Origin: Streptomyces lacrimifluminis
GTDB taxonomy: Bacteria > Actinomycetota > Actinomycetes > Streptomycetales > Streptomycetaceae
Direction of reading: 5' to 3'
Assembly: GCF_014646095.1 (NCBI RefSeq)
Contig: NZ_BMMU01000005.1
Coordinates: 1-64,000, forward strand
DNA length: 64,000 nucleotides
Below the pieces are notes generated by a model, which was given only the letters and a program-made list of their open reading frames with translations, made no database searches and was not told where the DNA came from. The position numbers and the translations under genes are program-made. This document shows, piece after piece, positions 1-8,350 of this stretch (position 1 is the first letter of the stretch; each line of letters begins with the position of its first letter).

Positions 1-1
1 G

Positions 2-3000
2 GCTCCGGCGCCCGCTCCCCGGCCCACCTCGGCCGCTCCGGCCGCGAAGCCCGCCGCAGCGGCGGCCAAGCCGGCCGCCGCCAAGCCGAAGGCCGCTCCC
101 GCGGCCGAGCCCGCCGCCGGCGCCGTCGACGGTCCCGAGTTCGTGACGCTGCGCGGCCCGTCCGCGGCTGTGGCGAAGAACATGAACGCCTCGATCGAGG
201 TGCCCACGGCCACGTCCGTGCGCGCGGTCCCGGTGAAGCTGCTCTTCGACAACCGCATCGTCATCAACAACCACCTGAAGCGTGCCCGGGGCGGGAAGAT
301 CTCCTTCACCCACCTCATCGGCTACGCGATGGTGCAGGCCATCAAGGCCATGCCGTCGATGAACTACTCCTTCGCGGAGAAGGACGGCAAGCCGACCCTG
401 GTCAAGCCGGCGCACGTCAACTTCGGCCTGGCCATCGACCTGGTGAAGCCCAACGGCGACCGCCAGCTCGTCGTGGCCGGCATCAAGAAGGCCGAGACGC
501 TGAACTTCTTCGAGTTCTGGCAGGCCTACGAGGACATCGTCCGCCGCGCCCGCGAGGGCAAGCTGACGATGGACGACTTCACCGGTGTCACGGTCTCCCT
601 GACCAACCCCGGCGGCCTCGGCACCGTCCACTCGGTCCCGCGCCTGATGCCCGGTCAGTCGGTCATCATGGGCGTCGGTTCCATGGACTACCCGGCGGAG
701 TTCCAGGGCACCTCCCAGGACACCCTGAACAAGCTCGGCATCTCCAAGGTCATGACGCTCACGTCGACCTACGACCACCGGGTCATCCAGGGCGCCGCCT
801 CCGGCGAGTTCCTGCGCGTCGTCGCGAACTACCTGCTCGGCGAGGCCGGCTTCTACGACGAGATCTTCGAGGCGCTGCGCATCCCCTACGAGCCGGTCCG
901 CTGGCTCAAGGACATCGACGCCTCGCACGACGACGACGTCACCAAGCCCGCCCGCGTCTTCGAGCTGATCCACTCCTACCGGGTCCGCGGCCACGTCATG
1001 GCCGACACCGACCCGCTGGAGTACCGCCAGCGCAAGCACCCCGACCTGGACATCACCGAGCACGGACTCACCCTCTGGGACCTGGAGCGCGAGTTCGCCG
1101 TCGGCGGCTTCTCGGGCAAGTCCCTGATGAAGCTGCGCGACATCCTCGGCGTGCTCCGCGACTCGTACTGCCGCACCACCGGCGTCGAGTTCATGCACAT
1201 CCAGGATCCCAGGCAGCGCAAGTGGATCCAGGACCGCATCGAGCGCCCGCACAGCAAGCCGGAGCGCGAGGAGCAGCTGCGCATCCTGCGCCAGCTGAAC
1301 GCGGCGGAGGCCTTCGAGACCTTCCTGCAGACCAAGTACGTCGGCCAGAAGCGCTTCTCGCTGGAGGGCGGCGAGTCCGTCATCCCGCTGCTGGACGCCG
1401 TGATCGACTCGGCTGCCGAGTCGCGCCTCGACGAGGTCGTCATCGGCATGGCCCACCGCGGCCGTCTGAACGTGCTCGCGAACATCGTCGGCAAGTCGTA
1501 CGCCCAGATCTTCCGGGAGTTCGAGGGCAACCTCGACCCCAAGTCGATGCACGGCTCCGGCGACGTGAAGTACCACCTGGGCGCCCAGGGCGTGTTCACG
1601 GGCCTGGACGGCGAGCAGATCAACGTCTCGCTGGCCGCCAACCCGTCCCACCTGGAGACGGTCGACCCGGTCATCGAGGGCATCGCCCGCGCCAAGCAGG
1701 ACATCATCAACAAGGGCGGCACGGACTTCACGGTCCTGCCGGTCGCCCTGCACGGTGACGCGGCCTTCGCGGGCCAGGGCGTGGTGGCCGAGACGCTCAA
1801 CATGTCCCAGCTGCGCGGCTACCGCACCGGCGGCACGGTCCACATCGTCATCAACAACCAGGTCGGCTTCACCGCGGCGCCCGAGTCCTCGCGTTCCTCC
1901 ATGTACGCGACCGACGTCGCCCGCATGATCGAGGCGCCGATCTTCCATGTGAACGGCGACGACCCCGAGGCCGTCGTCCGCGTCGCTCGCCTGGCCTTCG
2001 AGTTCCGCCAGGCGTTCAACAAGGACGTCGTCATCGACCTCATCTGCTACCGCCGCCGTGGACACAACGAGTCCGACAACCCGGCGTTCACCCAGCCCCT
2101 GATGTACGACCTGATCGACAAGAAGCGCTCGGTGCGCAAGCTCTACACCGAGTCCCTCATCGGTCGCGGCGACATCACCCTGGAGGAAGCCGAACAGGCG
2201 CTGCAGGACTTCCAGGGCCAGTTGGAGAAGGTCTTCACGGAGGTCCGCGAGGCCATCTCCGCGCCGGCCGAGGCCCATGCCGGCGACCCCCGGGCCGAGT
2301 TCCCGGTGGCCGTCCAGACCGCGGTCTCCCAGGAGGTCGTCAAGCGCATCGCCGAGTCCCAGGTCAACATCCCCGACAACGTCACGGTCCACCCGCGGCT
2401 GATCCCGCAGTTGCAGCGCCGGGCGGCGATGATCGAGGACGACACGATCGACTGGGGCATGGGCGAGACGCTCGCGATCGGCTCCCTGCTCCTGGAGGGC
2501 ACCCCGGTGCGCCTCTCGGGCCAGGACTCCCGGCGTGGCACCTTCGGCCAGCGTCACGCGGTCCTGATCGACCGGGTCACCGGCGAGGACTTCACCCCGC
2601 TCCTGCACCTGTCGGACGACCAGGCCCGCCTGAACGTCTACGACTCCCTGCTCTCCGAGTACGCGGTCATGGGCTTCGAGTACGGCTACTCGCTGGCCCG
2701 CCCCGACGCGCTCGTGATGTGGGAGGCGCAGTTCGGCGACTTCGTCAACGGCGCGCAGACGGTGGTGGACGAGTACATCTCGGCCGCGGAACAGAAGTGG
2801 GGCCAGACGTCCGGCGTCACCCTGCTCCTCCCCCACGGCTACGAGGGCCAGGGCCCGGACCACTCGTCCGCGCGCATCGAGCGGTTCCTCCAGCTGTGTG
2901 CCCAGAACAACATGACGGTCGCTCAGCCGACGCTGCCGTCGAACTACTTCCACCTCCTGCGGTGGCAGGTGCACAACCCGCACCACAAGCCGCTGGTGGT

Positions 3001-3496
3001 CTTCACCCCGAAGTCGATGCTGCGCCTGAAGGCGGCGGCCTCGAAGACGGAGGAGTTCACCACGGGCGCCTTCCGCCCGGTCATCGGCGACGAGTCCGCC
3101 GCCGCGGCCGACGTCCGCAAGGTCGTCTTCTGCGCCGGCAAGCTGTACTACGACCTTGAGGCCGAGCGGAAGAAGCGCGGCACCACGGACACGGCGATCA
3201 TCCGCATCGAGCGCCTGTACCCGCTCCCGGGTGCGGAACTCCAGGCGGAGATCGCCAAGTACCCGAACGCCGAGAAGTACCTGTGGGCGCAGGAGGAGCC
3301 GGCGAACCAGGGCGCGTGGCCCTTCATCGCCCTCAACCTGATCGACCACCTGGACCTCGCGGTCGGCGCGGACATCCCGCACGGCGAGCGTCTGCGGCGC
3401 ATCTCGCGTCCGGCGGGCTCGTCCCCGGCGGTGGGTTCGGCGAAGCGTCACCAGGCGGAGCAGGAGCAGCTGGTACGTGAGGTGTTCGAGGCGTAA
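2..3496 (+). CDS. kgd: Multifunctional 2-oxoglutarate decarboxylase/dehydrogenase (E1o with fused E2-like domain), 5' truncated
   Basis: TCA-cycle enzyme of the actinobacterial OdhA/Kgd type. It converts 2-oxoglutarate with thiamine diphosphate and passes the product to the lipoyl carrier of the oxoacid dehydrogenase complex. The frame is open from base 2, so the start lies off the window; 1,164 residues are visible of roughly 1,270 usual. The visible part opens with an Ala/Pro/Lys linker (to about base 140). An acyltransferase-like domain follows, with the motif DHRVIQGA near base 773, and then the E1o dehydrogenase domain (for example [44 protein letters not shown]). The E2-like domain fused to E1 is typical of Actinobacteria. 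The gene ends just before a strong hairpin terminator. The first ATG/GTG of the open stretch (143) is not the real start. Confidence 0.97.
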   Translation, partial: APAPAPRPTSAAPAAKPAAAAAKPAAAKPKAAPAAEPAAGAVDGPEFVTLRGPSAAVAKNMNASIEVPTATSVRAVPVKLLFDNRIVINNHLKRARGGKISFTHLIGYAMVQAIKAMPSMNYSFAEKDGKPTLVKPAHVNFGLAIDLVKPNGDRQLVVAGIKKAETLNFFEFWQAYEDIVRRAREGKLTMDDFTGVTVSLTNPGGLGTVHSVPRLMPGQSVIMGVGSMDYPAEFQGTSQDTLNKLGISKVMTLTSTYDHRVIQGAASGEFLRVVANYLLGEAGFYDEIFEALRIPYEPVRWLKDIDASHDDDVTKPARVFELIHSYRVRGHVMADTDPLEYRQRKHPDLDITEHGLTLWDLEREFAVGGFSGKSLMKLRDILGVLRDSYCRTTGVEFMHIQDPRQRKWIQDRIERPHSKPEREEQLRILRQLNAAEAFETFLQTKYVGQKRFSLEGGESVIPLLDAVIDSAAESRLDEVVIGMAHRGRLNVLANIVGKSYAQIFREFEGNLDPKSMHGSGDVKYHLGAQGVFTGLDGEQINVSLAANPSHLETVDPVIEGIARAKQDIINKGGTDFTVLPVALHGDAAFAGQGVVAETLNMSQLRGYRTGGTVHIVINNQVGFTAAPESSRSSMYATDVARMIEAPIFHVNGDDPEAVVRVARLAFEFRQAFNKDVVIDLICYRRRGHNESDNPAFTQPLMYDLIDKKRSVRKLYTESLIGRGDITLEEAEQALQDFQGQLEKVFTEVREAISAPAEAHAGDPRAEFPVAVQTAVSQEVVKRIAESQVNIPDNVTVHPRLIPQLQRRAAMIEDDTIDWGMGETLAIGSLLLEGTPVRLSGQDSRRGTFGQRHAVLIDRVTGEDFTPLLHLSDDQARLNVYDSLLSEYAVMGFEYGYSLARPDALVMWEAQFGDFVNGAQTVVDEYISAAEQKWGQTSGVTLLLPHGYEGQGPDHSSARIERFLQLCAQNNMTVAQPTLPSNYFHLLRWQVHNPHHKPLVVFTPKSMLRLKAAASKTEEFTTGAFRPVIGDESAAAADVRKVVFCAGKLYYDLEAERKKRGTTDTAIIRIERLYPLPGAELQAEIAKYPNAEKYLWAQEEPANQGAWPFIALNLIDHLDLAVGADIPHGERLRRISRPAGSSPAVGSAKRHQAEQEQLVREVFEA

Positions 3497-3546
3497 GCCT
3501 CAAGCGGCTCCCAGCGGCTCTGCCGAACAGGGTCGACGCACGAGTG

Positions 3547-3574
3547 CCCGGCACCGGAGAGATCCGGTGCCGGG
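3547..3574 (+). terminator. Intrinsic-type terminator of kgd
   Basis: A perfect 12-bp stem (CCCGGCACCGGA / TCCGGTGCCGGG) with a GAGA loop, followed by TTCTTTG, lies 50 bases after the kgd stop codon. Confidence 0.8.
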
Positions 3575-3713
3575 TTCTTTGTCGTCAGGGCCCCCGATAC
3601 GTGCACATAACCTGGAGGGGTACGACCGGCGGCCCCGGCCCCGGCCCGGCCCCGGTCACAGTCCTCACCACCAAGTCCCGGCAATCCCAGCAGCAGTCCC
3701 CAGGAGAACAACC

Positions 3714-3896
3714 GTGTACTTCACCGACCGAGGCATCGAAGAACTGGAGAAGAGGCGCGGTGAGGAGGAGGTCACCTTCGAGTGGCTCGCCGAGCAGCTG
3801 CGGACGTTCGTCGACCTGAACCCGGACTTCGAGGTCCCGGTGGAGCGCCTGGCGACCTGGCTGGCCCGGCTGGACGACGAGGACGACGACGAGTAG
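3714..3896 (+). CDS. Conserved 60-residue acidic protein (DUF6104-like)
   Basis: A small protein beginning MYFTDRGIEELEKRRGEEEV and ending in a run of Asp/Glu. I read it as the Streptomyces family annotated DUF6104; no function is known to me. The GTG start at 3714 is chosen because AGGAG sits 7 bases upstream (3702-3706), and because the longer in-frame reading upstream would run through the kgd terminator. It is predicted to be helical with no membrane segment or signal peptide. It stands alone between the kgd terminator and the promoter of the DUF4097 operon. Confidence 0.75.
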   Translation: MYFTDRGIEELEKRRGEEEVTFEWLAEQLRTFVDLNPDFEVPVERLATWLARLDDEDDDE

Positions 3897-3936
3897 CGCG
3901 TGGGCAGGCGCGGCGAGCGGCTCCGGTCCGGGTGTC

Positions 3937-3964
3937 TTGACTTTCCGCGACCGCGATATATCGT
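3937..3964 (+). promoter_or_regulatory. Promoter of the DUF4097-PadR operon with an overlapping palindromic operator
   Basis: TTGACT (3937-3942) and TATCGT (3959-3964) are spaced by 16 bp. The perfect palindrome CGATATATCG (3954-3963) overlaps the -10 box, and a further half-like GCGATAT lies at 3979. PadR proteins usually bind AT-rich palindromes of this type and repress their own operon, so self-repression by the PadR protein encoded at 4944 is inferred. Confidence 0.6.
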
Positions 3965-4057
3965 GAATAACGGAAGACGCGATATGGCGTGTCGTGACGT
4001 ACCCGGTCGTCGGCCCGCCGTTCGTCAGCCCGTCCGTTCACCAAGGGGGTCCGCACC

Positions 4058-4942
4058 ATGTCCACCACATCCGCGTCCGAGTGGTCCGTCAAAGAACCCG
4101 GCAACCTCGCCTTCGCCGAGCCGATCACGGACCTGCACGTACGCATCGTCAACGGCACGGTGAACGTGGTGGGCACGGACGAGCCCTCCGCCCGTCTGGA
4201 GGTCTCCGAGATCGAGGGCCCACCCCTGGTGGTGACCCAGGAGGACGGCGTCCTGACGGTGGCGTACGAGGACCTGCCCTGGCAGAACTTCCTCAAGTGG
4301 CTTGACCGCAAGAGCTGGCGCCGCACCGCGGTGGTGTCCCTGACCGTCCCGGCCGGCGCACGCGTCGAGGTGGGCGTGGTCGGCGCCGCCGCGGTCGTCT
4401 CGGGGGTCGACGGGCCGACGGTGGTGAAGGGCGTCACCGGCGACACGACTCTCGTCGGCCTCTCCGGGCCCGTCCGCGCGGACACGGTCTCGGGCAGCCT
4501 GGAGGCCCAGGCGGTCACGGGCGACCTGCGCTTCAACTCCGTCTCCGGCGACCTCACCGTGGTCGAGGGCTCCGGACCCTCCGTGCGTGCCGAGTCGGTG
4601 AGCGGCTCCATGATCGTCGACCTCGACCCGGAGGGCCCGACGGACGTGCAGCTGACGAACGTCTCGGGCGAGATCGCCATCCGCCTCCCGCATCCGGCGG
4701 ACGCCGAGGTGGAGGCGAACACGGCGAGCGGAAGGATCTCGAACGCCTTCGACGACCTCCGCGTCCACGGCCAGTGGGGCGCCCACCGCGTCACCGGCCG
4801 CCTCGGCGCCGGCACGGGCAAGCTCCGGGCGACGACGGTCTCCGGCTCGATCGCCCTGCTCCGCCGCCCCCAGCGGGAGGACGAACCGGCCGACTCCACC
4901 CCCGAGGACACTTCCGGTACGACGAACAAGAAGGTGCTCTGA
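4058..4942 (+). CDS. DUF4097 beta-strand repeat protein
   Basis: A 294-residue soluble protein built of repeating short strands of the form 'V-x-G-D/S' (for example SGDLTVVEGSGPSVRAESVSG), the pattern of the DUF4097/adhesin-like beta-helix family. There is no signal peptide or clear membrane segment, so a cytoplasmic location is likely. The ATG at 4058 follows AAGGGGG. The stop codon is one base before the ATG of a PadR regulator, so the two are co-transcribed and probably coupled. DUF4097-PadR pairs are common in Streptomyces and are presumed to respond to envelope stress; the actual function is unknown. Confidence 0.85.
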   Translation: MSTTSASEWSVKEPGNLAFAEPITDLHVRIVNGTVNVVGTDEPSARLEVSEIEGPPLVVTQEDGVLTVAYEDLPWQNFLKWLDRKSWRRTAVVSLTVPAGARVEVGVVGAAAVVSGVDGPTVVKGVTGDTTLVGLSGPVRADTVSGSLEAQAVTGDLRFNSVSGDLTVVEGSGPSVRAESVSGSMIVDLDPEGPTDVQLTNVSGEIAIRLPHPADAEVEANTASGRISNAFDDLRVHGQWGAHRVTGRLGAGTGKLRATTVSGSIALLRRPQREDEPADSTPEDTSGTTNKKVL

Positions 4943-4943
4943 C

Positions 4944-6056
4944 ATGCCTCCCGTCTTCGCCCACGGCCGCCTGCGCCTCTACCTGCTGAAGCTGCTGGAC
5001 GAGGCCCCCCGCCACGGCTACGAGGTGATCCGCCTCCTGGAGGAGCGCTTCCAGGGGCTGTACGCGCCGTCGGCGGGCACCGTGTACCCCCGCCTGGCCA
5101 AGTTGCAGACCGAGGGTCTGGTCACGCACACCACCGAGGGTGGCCGCAAGGTGTACGCCATCACGGACGCGGGCCGTGCCGAACTGGCCGACCGCAGCGG
5201 CGAGTTGGCCGACCTGGAGCTGGAGATCCGCGACTCGGTCGCCGAACTCGCCGCCGAGATCCGGGCCGACGTCCGGGGCGCGGCGGGCGATCTGCGCCGG
5301 GAGGTGCGCGCGGCGGCGAGCGCGGCCCGCAGAGCCCCCGGAGCCGCGCCGAACGCCCCGTTCGGGGAACACGGGGACCACGGTGAGCACGGGGATCACA
5401 CGGACGGCGGCGACAAGGAGGCGTGGCGTGCCGCCAAGGAGGAGATGCGGCGCGCCAAGCAGGAGTGGAAGGAGCAGGCCCGGCGCGCGAAGGACGAGAG
5501 CCGCCGGGCCCGCGAGGAGGCCCAGCGGGCCAGGCGCCAGGCCAAGGAGGCCCAGGACCATGCCCGCGCCCAGGCCCAGGAGGAGGTCCAGCGCATCGCC
5601 AGGCGCGTCCAGGAACAGGTCCAGGACCACTTCAGCCGGGGCGACTGGCCGACGGGGGTCCGGGAGGGCCTGACCGAACTGGCCAAGGAGTTCGGCGAGT
5701 TCGGGAAGGACTTCGGCAAGAACCTCGGCAAGGACATCGGCCAGGGCCTGGGCAAGGACTTCGGCTTCCCCCGCCCCGGCTCCACCACGACCGCCACGGC
5801 ACCGGAACCGGAGCGCCCGCAGTACACGGACACTCCCCCGGACTTCCCGGCCGGCTACGAACCGTCCTGGGCCCACGAGGACTCCACCGGCGACCCGGCC
5901 CGCGACCTGGACCGCCTCCTCGACCGCTTCCGGGACGGCATCCGCGACACGGCCCGCGATCACAGCGTCACGGAACCCCAACTCCACGAGATCCGCAGCC
6001 ACTTGTCCGCGGCGGCGGCACTGGTGGAGGCGACGCTGCGGGCCCCCAAGATGTGA
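4944..6056 (+). CDS. PadR-family transcriptional regulator with a long coiled-coil C-terminus
   Basis: 370 residues. Residues about 8-85 form the PadR winged helix (RLYLLKLLDEAPRHGYEVIR; SAGTVYPRLAKLQTEGLV). The remainder is much longer than a usual PadR protein (about 180 residues). Roughly 160-215 is an Arg/Lys/Glu/Ala-rich predicted coiled coil ('RRAKDESRRAREEAQRARR'), followed by a Phe/Gly/Lys-repeat stretch (EFGEFGKDFGKNLGKD) and a helical C-terminus. It is likely an autorepressor of its operon, acting at the CGATATATCG palindrome upstream of the DUF4097 gene. The ligand or signal is unknown. Confidence 0.9.
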   Translation: MPPVFAHGRLRLYLLKLLDEAPRHGYEVIRLLEERFQGLYAPSAGTVYPRLAKLQTEGLVTHTTEGGRKVYAITDAGRAELADRSGELADLELEIRDSVAELAAEIRADVRGAAGDLRREVRAAASAARRAPGAAPNAPFGEHGDHGEHGDHTDGGDKEAWRAAKEEMRRAKQEWKEQARRAKDESRRAREEAQRARRQAKEAQDHARAQAQEEVQRIARRVQEQVQDHFSRGDWPTGVREGLTELAKEFGEFGKDFGKNLGKDIGQGLGKDFGFPRPGSTTTATAPEPERPQYTDTPPDFPAGYEPSWAHEDSTGDPARDLDRLLDRFRDGIRDTARDHSVTEPQLHEIRSHLSAAAALVEATLRAPKM

Positions 6057-6113
6057 AGGGGGACGCGGCCGAGACACGGTACCCCGCGCCGAACACCGTC
6101 CCGGCCCGCCGCC

Positions 6114-6677
6114 TCAGCCCGCCCTGGCCTCACCCCCGCCGTACAGCACACGGCTCAGGGCCTCGTACGTGACTCCCTGATCGGCGAGGACCTCCGCCGG
6201 TACGCCGGGGCGGGCCGTGAGGGCGAGGAGGATGTGCTCGTCGCCGATACGGCGCTCCCGGTGGGCCAGGGCGATGCGCAGACACCTCTCCAGCACCTCC
6301 TTGGCGTCCCGGCTGAAGGTGCGGCGCCCCGACCACCACCCCTTGTCCTTGCGATCGCCGGACATCGCACCGACGCCGTGCACCTCCTCGATCCGGGAGA
6401 CGATGTCGGAGACGTCGATTCCGAGCCCGGCGAGGGCGTCGGCCTCGGCCTGGGACAGCCCGGCGCGGCGCCGGGCGTCGGCCAGAGCTGCCCGCACTGA
6501 CTCCTTCCGGTCGGCGAGTCCGAGCGAGGCAAGCGCGAAGGAGCCTCGACTGGCCTCGCGGTCGAGCAGCGCGAGCAGCAGGTGCTCGGCGTCGACGGAC
6601 CGGCTGCCGACGCGTTCGGAGTGCTCGGCGGCACCCCGCACGACGTCGCGTGCATCGCTCGTGAACCGTTCGAACAT
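6114..6677 (-). CDS. Stand-alone Clp N-domain protein (ClpC2/ClpA-N-like)
   Basis: 187 residues beginning MFERFTSDARDVVRGAAEHS. It has two Clp_N repeats (about 5-70 and 100-165: HLLLALLDRE and HILLALTARPG) and no AAA+ ATPase domain. Free Clp N-domains can act as adaptors or decoys; mycobacterial ClpC2 is the known comparison, reported to bind ClpC1-targeting cyclic peptides. The ATG at 6677 shares its A with the stop codon of the upstream helix-turn-helix gene (TGATG), so translation is coupled. A longer start at 6746 would lie inside that gene in another frame and is rejected. The role here is inferred from domain content only. Confidence 0.85.
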   Translation of the reverse strand: MFERFTSDARDVVRGAAEHSERVGSRSVDAEHLLLALLDREASRGSFALASLGLADRKESVRAALADARRRAGLSQAEADALAGLGIDVSDIVSRIEEVHGVGAMSGDRKDKGWWSGRRTFSRDAKEVLERCLRIALAHRERRIGDEHILLALTARPGVPAEVLADQGVTYEALSRVLYGGGEARAG

Positions 6678-6886
6678 CAATGCCTCCCGTGTTTCTTGTG
6701 CACGGCCTGCCTGCTGACACCGAGTTCCGCGGCGATCTCCTGCCACGACCAGCCCTGATTGCGCGCACTGCGCACCTGCACGGACTCCAACTGCTCGACC
6801 AGCTTCCGCAGCGCGGAGACGGCCCGCAGCCCGATCCGCGGATCGCGGTCACCCGCGCGCTCGGCGAGATCTGTTGCTTCGGTCAT
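6677..6886 (-). CDS. Small helix-turn-helix DNA-binding protein
   Basis: 69 residues. The C-terminal half is a clear helix-turn-helix (WSWQEIAAELGVSRQAVHKK) and the N-terminus is a short helical dimer-like region. It is the first gene of a two-gene operon with the Clp N-domain protein. Its own promoter contains two copies of GTCAAC-N4-GTTGAC, one covering -35 and one covering -10, so it is probably the autorepressor. The ATG follows the -10 box by 6 bases, suggesting a leaderless mRNA; no Shine-Dalgarno sequence is present. Confidence 0.85.
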   Translation of the reverse strand: MTEATDLAERAGDRDPRIGLRAVSALRKLVEQLESVQVRSARNQGWSWQEIAAELGVSRQAVHKKHGRH

Positions 6887-6889
6887 GAC

Positions 6890-6933
6890 GTCAACTTAGG
6901 TTGACATCACCGACACTGTCAACCCTAGTTGAC
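6890..6933 (-). promoter_or_regulatory. Leaderless promoter with two 16-bp inverted-repeat operators
   Basis: On the minus strand TTGACA (6917-6922) and TAAGTT (6893-6898) are separated by 18 bp, and the start codon begins 6 bases after the -10 box. Two inverted repeats, GTCAACTTAGGTTGAC (6890-6905) and GTCAACCCTAGTTGAC (6918-6933), lie exactly over the -10 and -35 boxes, with centres 28 bp apart. The arms GTCAAC/GTTGAC are identical in both copies. Confidence 0.75.
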
Positions 6934-7034
6934 GCGGAGAGTGCCGCGCACGCACGAGCGGCGGACCCGGAAACCCGGGCCCGCCGCAGGAAGACGCGCG
7001 TGACGGTGATCGGAACACGATGTTCAGGACGTGA

Positions 7035-7089
7035 TGACAGGAGGCGCTGGTCAGGAGGCGGTGACCAGGAGGTGCTGATCAGGAGGTGG
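7035..7089. repeat. Imperfect 14-bp tandem repeat at the 3' end of the dehydrogenase gene
   Basis: About four units of the form TGRYCAGGAGGYGS (the first a base short) run through the stop codon of the dehydrogenase at 7079-7081. Successive units differ at two to four positions. Confidence 0.6.
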
Positions 7090-8044
7090 TGAGGACGATC
7101 TTGCCGAACAGGTCGCCGGACTCAAGGCGTTCGAAGCCCTCGCGGGCCCGGTCCAGTGGGAGCACCTCGTCGATGACGGGCCGCACGCCGGTGGTGGCGC
7201 AGAACGACAGCAGGTCCTCCAGCTCGTCCTTCGTGCCCATCGTGGAACCGACGACCTTGAGTTCGAGGAAGAAGATGCGGGTCAGTTCGGCGTGCGAAGG
7301 GCGGTCGCCGCTGGTGGCGCCCGAGATGACGAGCGTGCCGCCGGGCCGCAGCGACTTGACCGAGTGCGACCAGGTGGCCGCCCCGACCGTCTCGATCACG
7401 GCGTCCACGCGCTGCGGCAGCCGTGCTCCGGACTCCACCGCCTCGACAGCACCCAGCTCCACCGCCCGCTTCCGCTTGGCCTCGTCCCGGCTGGTGGCGA
7501 ACACCCGCAGGCCCGCGGCCTTGCCGAGCACGATCGCGGCGGTCGCGACACCACCGCCGGCGCCCTGCACGAGCACCGAGTCGCCGGGGCGGACTCCCGC
7601 GTTGGTGAAGAGCATGCGGTACGCCGTCAGCCAGGCCGTGGGCAGACAGGCGGCCTCCGCGAAGGAGAGCTCCTTGGGCTTGGGCAGGACGTTCCACGCC
7701 GGTACGGCGACCTGCTCGGCGAAAGTGCCCTGGTAGCGCTCGGTGAGGATGGAACGGGGCTCCTTGGGGCCGACGCCGTGACCCGTCTGGCCGATGACGG
7801 AGTGCAGGACGACCTCGTTGCCGTCCGCGTCGACGCCGGCCGCGTCGCAGCCGAGGATCATCGGCAGGCGGTCCTCGGGGAGTCCGACCCCGCGCAGGGA
7901 CCAGAGGTCGTGGTGGTTGAGCGAGGCGGCCCTGACGTCGACCGTCGTCCAGCCGGGGCGCTCTCCGGGGGCTGGGCGGTCGCCCAACTCCAGTCCGTCG
8001 AGCGGGTGGTCGGGGTCGATACGGGCGGCGTAGGCAGCGAACAT
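7079..8044 (-). CDS. Zinc-type medium-chain alcohol dehydrogenase/quinone oxidoreductase-like protein
   Basis: 321 residues of the MDR superfamily: an N-terminal GroES-like domain (AASLNHHDLWSLRGVG, MILGCDAAGVD) and a Rossmann NAD(P)-binding fold with GAGGGVATAAI around residues 160-170. Classical zinc-ligand cysteines are not obvious, so a quinone-reductase-like NADPH oxidoreductase is likely; the substrate is unknown. The ATG at 8044 is preferred over the longer start at 8101 because the protein then begins like its family (MFAAYAARIDPDHPL). TATCGT lies 7 bases upstream of it, suggesting a leaderless transcript. Confidence 0.85.
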   Translation of the reverse strand: MFAAYAARIDPDHPLDGLELGDRPAPGERPGWTTVDVRAASLNHHDLWSLRGVGLPEDRLPMILGCDAAGVDADGNEVVLHSVIGQTGHGVGPKEPRSILTERYQGTFAEQVAVPAWNVLPKPKELSFAEAACLPTAWLTAYRMLFTNAGVRPGDSVLVQGAGGGVATAAIVLGKAAGLRVFATSRDEAKRKRAVELGAVEAVESGARLPQRVDAVIETVGAATWSHSVKSLRPGGTLVISGATSGDRPSHAELTRIFFLELKVVGSTMGTKDELEDLLSFCATTGVRPVIDEVLPLDRAREGFERLESGDLFGKIVLTTS

Positions 8045-8108
8045 GACCTTGACGATAGGGGTCGGGGCGGGCCGGGGGAACGAGGTGACGCTGTGACACA
8101 CGCCCTGT

Positions 8109-8300
8109 TGATTTCACCCCCGCCGCCCCTACCCGGCCCTCCCCCAGAGGGGGGACCCCCATCGGGGGCGCTGCCCCCGAACCCCCGCTCCTCAAACGCC
8201 GGAGAGGCTGAACCAACCAGCCCGTCCGGCGTTTGAGGACGAGCGCGTTCAGCGCGAAGGGGGGTCTGGGGGCACAGCCCCCAGGGACGGGGCGGGTAGG
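8109..8300. repeat. Streptomyces intergenic palindromic repeat (CCGGCGTTTGAGG type)
   Basis: A perfect 15-bp inverted repeat, TCCTCAAACGCCGGA (8189-8203) and TCCGGCGTTTGAGGA (8225-8239), is flanked by further self-complementary G/C blocks (GCTGCCCCC near 8171; GGGGGCACAGC near 8270). I know this sequence as a recurrent Streptomyces intergenic element. A partial relative of its outer part occurs at 26870-26925. Confidence 0.75.
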
Positions 8301-8305
8301 GCGAG

Positions 8306-8336
8306 AAAAATGGCCCCGCCGCAACCGGCGGGGCCA
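8306..8336 (-). terminator. Intrinsic terminator of the malic enzyme gene
   Basis: On the minus strand a perfect 11-bp stem (TGGCCCCGCCG / CGGCGGGGCCA, GTTG loop) is followed directly by TTTTTC. It lies 14 bases beyond the malic enzyme stop. Confidence 0.85.
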
Positions 8337-8350
8337 CCCAAAGCCAAAGC

